Below are positions 60,080 through 64,000 of a DNA stretch of 64,000 nt, piece by piece. The notes under the pieces were generated by a model. It had not been told where the DNA came from and searched no databases. It was given only the letters and a program-made list of their open reading frames with translations. Source of the stretch: Rubrivivax sp. (GTDB lineage: Bacteria > Pseudomonadota > Gammaproteobacteria > Burkholderiales > Burkholderiaceae_C); NCBI GenBank assembly GCA_030680415.1, contig JAUXVE010000063.1:1-64000 (forward strand). Reading direction: 5' to 3'. Made by a program: the position numbers and the translations under genes. Position 1 is the first letter of the stretch. Each line of letters begins with the position of its first letter.

Positions 60080-60679
60080 GTGAACGAAGAAGCCGAAGTG
60101 CACCTGCTCGAACGCCGCGTCGGCGGCACCACGCTGCTCAGCGGCGGCTTCCTCGAAGTGCGTCGCGACGACGTGCTGCTGCCCGACGGCAGTGCAGCCA
60201 CGCGTGAATACATCCTGCACCCGGGCGCGGTGGCGGTGGTTCCCGTGCTCGACGACGGGCGGCTGGTGCTGGTGCGCCAGTACCGCTACCCGGTGGCCAA
60301 GGTGTTGCTCGAGTGGCCCGCCGGCAAGCGTGACGACGGCGAGGCGACGCTGGCCTGCGCCATGCGCGAGCTGCAGGAGGAAACCGGCTACACGGCGCGC
60401 GAATGGGCCTACGGCGGCGAGATCCACAACGCCGCGGCGTATTCCAGCGAGAGCATCTGGATCTGGTTCGCGCGCGGCCTGGTGGCCGGCCCGCAGCGCC
60501 TGGACAGCGGCGAGTTCGTCGAGATGGTGGTGCTGAGCGAGGCCGAACTCGACGCCGTCGCCAGCCGCGGCGAACTGCCAGACGTGAAGACGATCATCGG
60601 CCTGCAATGGCTGCAGCGCTGGCGCGCCGGCACGCGTGAACTGGCCTGGCACGGTGCGTCGCAGGCCGCCGCTCTATGA
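60080..60679 (+). CDS. NUDIX hydrolase, ADP-ribose pyrophosphatase type (GTG start proposed)
   Basis: Nudix box region LEWPAGKRDDGEATLACAMRELQEETGYTA. Confidence 0.9.
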   Translation: MNEEAEVHLLERRVGGTTLLSGGFLEVRRDDVLLPDGSAATREYILHPGAVAVVPVLDDGRLVLVRQYRYPVAKVLLEWPAGKRDDGEATLACAMRELQEETGYTAREWAYGGEIHNAAAYSSESIWIWFARGLVAGPQRLDSGEFVEMVVLSEAELDAVASRGELPDVKTIIGLQWLQRWRAGTRELAWHGASQAAAL

Positions 60680-60689
60680 TGAGGGCACC

Positions 60690-61151
60690 ATGAAAGTGCT
60701 CAACCTGCGCTGCGCCAACGGCCACGGCTTCGAGGGCTGGTTTGCGTCCGACGAAGACTTTATGGGCCAGAACGGCCGCGGCGCGGTCGAATGCCCGTTG
60801 TGTGCCGACAAGGTGGTCACGCGTTTGCCGGCGGCGCCGCGGCTGAACCTGTCGGGCGCGCGCGAGCCGCAACCGCAGCCCACGCCCGCGCCCACGCCCA
60901 CGCCCACGGTCGATGCGCGGCCGGCCGACCTGCAGGCCGCCTGGCTGCAGACCGTGCGTCACCTGATGGCGAACACCGAAGACGTGGGCGAGCGTTTTGC
61001 CGAAGAGGCGCGCCGCATCCATTACGGCGAACAGCCTCAGCGTGGCATCCGCGGCCAGGCCACGTCAGAGCAACGCCACGCGCTGCTGGAAGAGGGCATC
61101 GAGACGATGTCGATCCCGGTGCCGGCGGCCCTCAAGGGCCCGATTCAGTAG
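60690..61151 (+). CDS. DUF1178 family protein
   Basis: MKVLNLRCANGHGFEGWFASDEDFMGQNGRGAVECPLCADKVVTRLPAAPRLN. Confidence 0.9.
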   Translation: MKVLNLRCANGHGFEGWFASDEDFMGQNGRGAVECPLCADKVVTRLPAAPRLNLSGAREPQPQPTPAPTPTPTVDARPADLQAAWLQTVRHLMANTEDVGERFAEEARRIHYGEQPQRGIRGQATSEQRHALLEEGIETMSIPVPAALKGPIQ

Positions 61152-61187
61152 TCCGGGAACAGCCGCGGCGCCGCTCCTGCAAGCCCG

Positions 61188-62597
61188 CTACAGCACGCGC
61201 CCCGGGTTCATGATCCCCAGCGGGTCGAGCGCGGCCTTGACGGCGCGCATCATCTGCAGCGCCACCGGCGACTTGCGCAGCGCCAGTTCGTCGCGCTTGA
61301 GCGCGCCGATGCCGTGTTCGGCCGAGAACGAGCCGCCGTACGGCGCCAGCGCGTCGAAGACCAAGGTGTTGATGGCGTGTTCGTGCTCGTCCAGGAAACG
61401 CTGGTTGTCGGTACCGGGCGGAGCCTGTACGTTGTAGTGCAGGTTGCCGTCGCCCAGATGGCCGAAGTTGACCAGGCGCACGCCGGGAAAACGCTGCTTC
61501 AACGACGCGTCGGTGCCGGCGACGAAGGCCGGGATGGCCGACACAGGCAGCGAGATGTCGTGCTTGACGTTCAGGCCCTCCTCGGCCTGCGCCAGCGGGA
61601 TAGCCTCACGCAGCTGCCACAGGGCCTGCGACTGCGCCAGGCTCGCGGCGACCACGGCGTCACTGACGACGCCGGCTTCCAGCGCCGCACCCAGGAGCGA
61701 CTCGAAACGCGCGCGGGCCGGCGCTTCGCCTTCGGTGTCGCTGTGCTCCAGCAACACGGTCCAGGGCGCGGCGGGCAGCGGCTGCGGCAGGGCCGGAAAG
61801 TGGCGCGCCACGAGGTCCAGCGCAAGGCGGCCCATGACCTCGAAGCCGGTCAGCCCGGCGCCCAGGCGTGAGCGCGCCAACTTCAGCAGCGCCACGCACT
61901 GCGCCAGGTCGTCGCAGGCCGCCAGCGCCGTGCCGCTGGCTGCCGGCAGCGGCGCCAGCTTCATCGTCGCCGCGGTGATGATGCCCAGCGTGCCTTCGCT
62001 GCCGATCATCAGGTTGCGCAGGTCGTAGCCTGTGTTGTCCTTGCGCAGGCCGCTCAGGCCGTCCCAGACGTCGCCGGCGGCGGTCACGACCTCGAGCCCC
62101 AGGCACAAGTCGCGCGCATTGCCCCAGCGCAGCACCTGCGTGCCGCCGGCGTTGGTGGCCAGGTTGCCGCCGATGGTGCAGCTGCCCTCGGCGGCCAGGC
62201 TCAGTGGCAGCAGCAGGCCGCGCGCGCGTGCCGCCTCCTGCAGCGTTTGCAGCACGCAGCCGGCTTCGGCGCTGAGCGTGAGGTTGGCATCGTCGATGGC
62301 GCGAATGCGGTTCATGCGCTGCAGGCTCAGCAGCACCTGCGTGCCGCTGGCGTCGGGCACGCCGCCGCCCACCAGGCCGGTGTTGCCGCCCTGCGGCACC
62401 ACGGACACACGCGCTGCGGCGCAGCTGCGCACCACTGCGGCCACTTCCGCGGTGCTGCCCGGCCGCACCACGGCCAGCGCCCGGCCGCGCCAGCGGCGGC
62501 GCCAGTCCAGCTCCCAGGCCGAGAGGTCGCCCTCGCTGAGCACGTTCGCCGCACCGACGGCACCGCGCAGCGTTTCCAGCAGGTTCGAAGCCGCCAT
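61188..62597 (-). CDS. FAD-linked oxidase (D-2-hydroxyacid / glycolate dehydrogenase type)
   Basis: VVPQGGNTGLVGGGVPDASGTQVLLSLQRMNRI...GNLATNAGGTQVLRWGNARDLCLGLEVV...FGHLGDGNLHYNV. Confidence 0.92.
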   Translation of the reverse strand: MAASNLLETLRGAVGAANVLSEGDLSAWELDWRRRWRGRALAVVRPGSTAEVAAVVRSCAAARVSVVPQGGNTGLVGGGVPDASGTQVLLSLQRMNRIRAIDDANLTLSAEAGCVLQTLQEAARARGLLLPLSLAAEGSCTIGGNLATNAGGTQVLRWGNARDLCLGLEVVTAAGDVWDGLSGLRKDNTGYDLRNLMIGSEGTLGIITAATMKLAPLPAASGTALAACDDLAQCVALLKLARSRLGAGLTGFEVMGRLALDLVARHFPALPQPLPAAPWTVLLEHSDTEGEAPARARFESLLGAALEAGVVSDAVVAASLAQSQALWQLREAIPLAQAEEGLNVKHDISLPVSAIPAFVAGTDASLKQRFPGVRLVNFGHLGDGNLHYNVQAPPGTDNQRFLDEHEHAINTLVFDALAPYGGSFSAEHGIGALKRDELALRKSPVALQMMRAVKAALDPLGIMNPGRVL

Positions 62598-62607
62598 CCG
62601 CCCGGCC

Positions 62608-63012
62608 TCAGGCGGCGGCCGGCGCCGCATTGCGCAGCCGCCAGCGTATGTACAGCGTACTGGCGGCGAACAGCAGCAGGCACAGCGCGATCTCGGTCAC
62701 GGCCAAGATCCGTGACCAGCCTTGCTCCGTGGTGGCGCGCACCACGCCTTCCATGAAGTACAGCCACACCAGCAGGCTCAGCCAGCGGAAGGTATGCATG
62801 CGGTGGCGCAGCAGGCCCAGCACGCACAGTGCCAGCGGCAGCACCTTGATCGCCAGCGTGCCGCTGCCGGTGGGCGCCAGCCACAGCTCCCAGGCCAGGC
62901 CGAGCGCGATCAGACCCAGCAGGCCGGCCAAGGCCAGGGCGCGGGCCGCGCGCACCACGGCGTCGGGCTGTCGCTGCGGGTCAGGCGCGGCGGAGGCATC
63001 GTGTCCAGGCAT
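62608..63012 (-). CDS. DUF2069 domain membrane protein
   Basis: 134 aa, four TM; LPLALCVLGLLRHRMHTFRWLSLLVWLYFMEGVVRATTE. Confidence 0.85.
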   Translation of the reverse strand: MPGHDASAAPDPQRQPDAVVRAARALALAGLLGLIALGLAWELWLAPTGSGTLAIKVLPLALCVLGLLRHRMHTFRWLSLLVWLYFMEGVVRATTEQGWSRILAVTEIALCLLLFAASTLYIRWRLRNAAPAAA

Positions 63013-63030
63013 GCTGGCATCATAGCCAGC

Positions 63031-64000
63031 ATGAGCACGCTACTCGATCTGGGGGGCAAGGTCGGGCAGCCGGTGGCGGTGCTGCTGGAGACGCTGCGCA
63101 ACTGGCCCTGGTACGAGACGCTGCGCACCTTGTACCAGCGCTTCCGCGAAGACCGCCTGGGTTTGACCGCCGGCAGCCTGACCTTCACGACGCTGATCGC
63201 GCTGGTGCCGCTGTTCACGGTGATGCTGGCGGTGTTCACCGCCTTTCCGATGTTCGCCAGCATCCAGGCCGACCTGGAGCGTTACTTCCTGAACAGCCTG
63301 GTGCCCGACAACATCGCACGGCCGGTGCTGAGCGCGCTGACCGAATTTGCCGGCAAGGCGCGCGGCATGGGCGCAGCGGGCCTGGTGCTGCTGGTCATCA
63401 CGGCGCTGGCCTTGATGATGACCATCGACCGCACGCTCAACGCCATCTGGCGCGTGCGTCAGAGGCGGCCGTTCGCCCAGCGCGTGCTGGTGTACTGGGC
63501 GGCACTCACGCTGGGGCCGGTGGCGCTGGGGTTGAGCCTGTCGCTGACCTCGTATGCGCTGTCGGCGCCGCGCGGGCTGGTCACGGTGTTGCCCGGCGGC
63601 GTGGCCTTCGCGCTCAACGCGCTCCAGTTCCTGCTGCTGGCCGCGGGCATGGCGGGGCTGTACCGCTATGTGCCCAACGTCTCGGTGCGCTGGCGCCATG
63701 CCTGGGCCGGTGGCCTGTTCGTCGCCGTGGCCTTCGAGGGCACGCAAGAGGCGCTGGTCTGGTACGTGGCCTCGGTGCCCACCTACTCGGCGGTGTACGG
63801 TGCCTTCGCCACCGCGCCGATCCTGCTGCTGTGGGTCTACCTCGGCTGGGTCATCGTGCTGCTCGGCGCCGTCATCGCCGCCTACGCCCCCAGCCTGCAG
63901 ATGCGCGTGGCGACCATCGCGCCGACCGCCGGCTGGCGCTTCGAATTGGCGCTGACGGTGCTGATGCGGCTCGACGCGGCGCGGCGCTCCGGGCGGCATG
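63031..64000 (+). CDS. YihY/virulence factor BrkB family membrane protein, partial (runs off the right edge)
   Basis: LYQRFREDRLGLTAGSLTFTTLIALVPLFTVMLAVFTAFPMF...YRYVPNVSVRWRHAWAGG. Confidence 0.9.
   Translation, partial: MSTLLDLGGKVGQPVAVLLETLRNWPWYETLRTLYQRFREDRLGLTAGSLTFTTLIALVPLFTVMLAVFTAFPMFASIQADLERYFLNSLVPDNIARPVLSALTEFAGKARGMGAAGLVLLVITALALMMTIDRTLNAIWRVRQRRPFAQRVLVYWAALTLGPVALGLSLSLTSYALSAPRGLVTVLPGGVAFALNALQFLLLAAGMAGLYRYVPNVSVRWRHAWAGGLFVAVAFEGTQEALVWYVASVPTYSAVYGAFATAPILLLWVYLGWVIVLLGAVIAAYAPSLQMRVATIAPTAGWRFELALTVLMRLDAARRSGRH

Overview
GC-rich chromosomal window from a betaproteobacterium, most likely Burkholderiales (inferred from gene content and order). Most of it is core genome. 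Main blocks: a partial glycosyltransferase / PTPS-like / dehydrogenase / CDP-alcohol phosphotransferase locus (1-3.5 kb); YceI and a damaged HD-GYP gene; an orphan ABC solute-binding protein; a TauE/SafE gene, an orphan ParA and a two-component pair; cysE, mogA, darP and pmbA; a TRAP transporter operon; yqeY-rpsU; a PAS protein with a degenerate GGDEF domain; EVE, 6S RNA, zapA, nth, rsxB and a PHA depolymerase; uvrB; the isc operon with an IscR-type operator and an inserted GNAT gene; tsaD; rpsO-pnp; tpiA-secG-tRNA-Leu(GAG); a complete nuoA-N operon; NUDIX, DUF1178, an FAD-linked oxidase, DUF2069 and a partial YihY gene. The least explained signals are: (1) a 267-bp nested inverted repeat forming a possible three-way junction between nuoB and nuoC; (2) a structured minus-strand RNA candidate ending in an intrinsic-terminator-like hairpin in the fdx-tsaD gap; (3) a tandem palindromic repeat translated as the C-terminus of NuoF; (4) the PTPS-like protein with altered catalytic motifs in the first locus. 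All family calls were made by eye from the translations; no searches were run.
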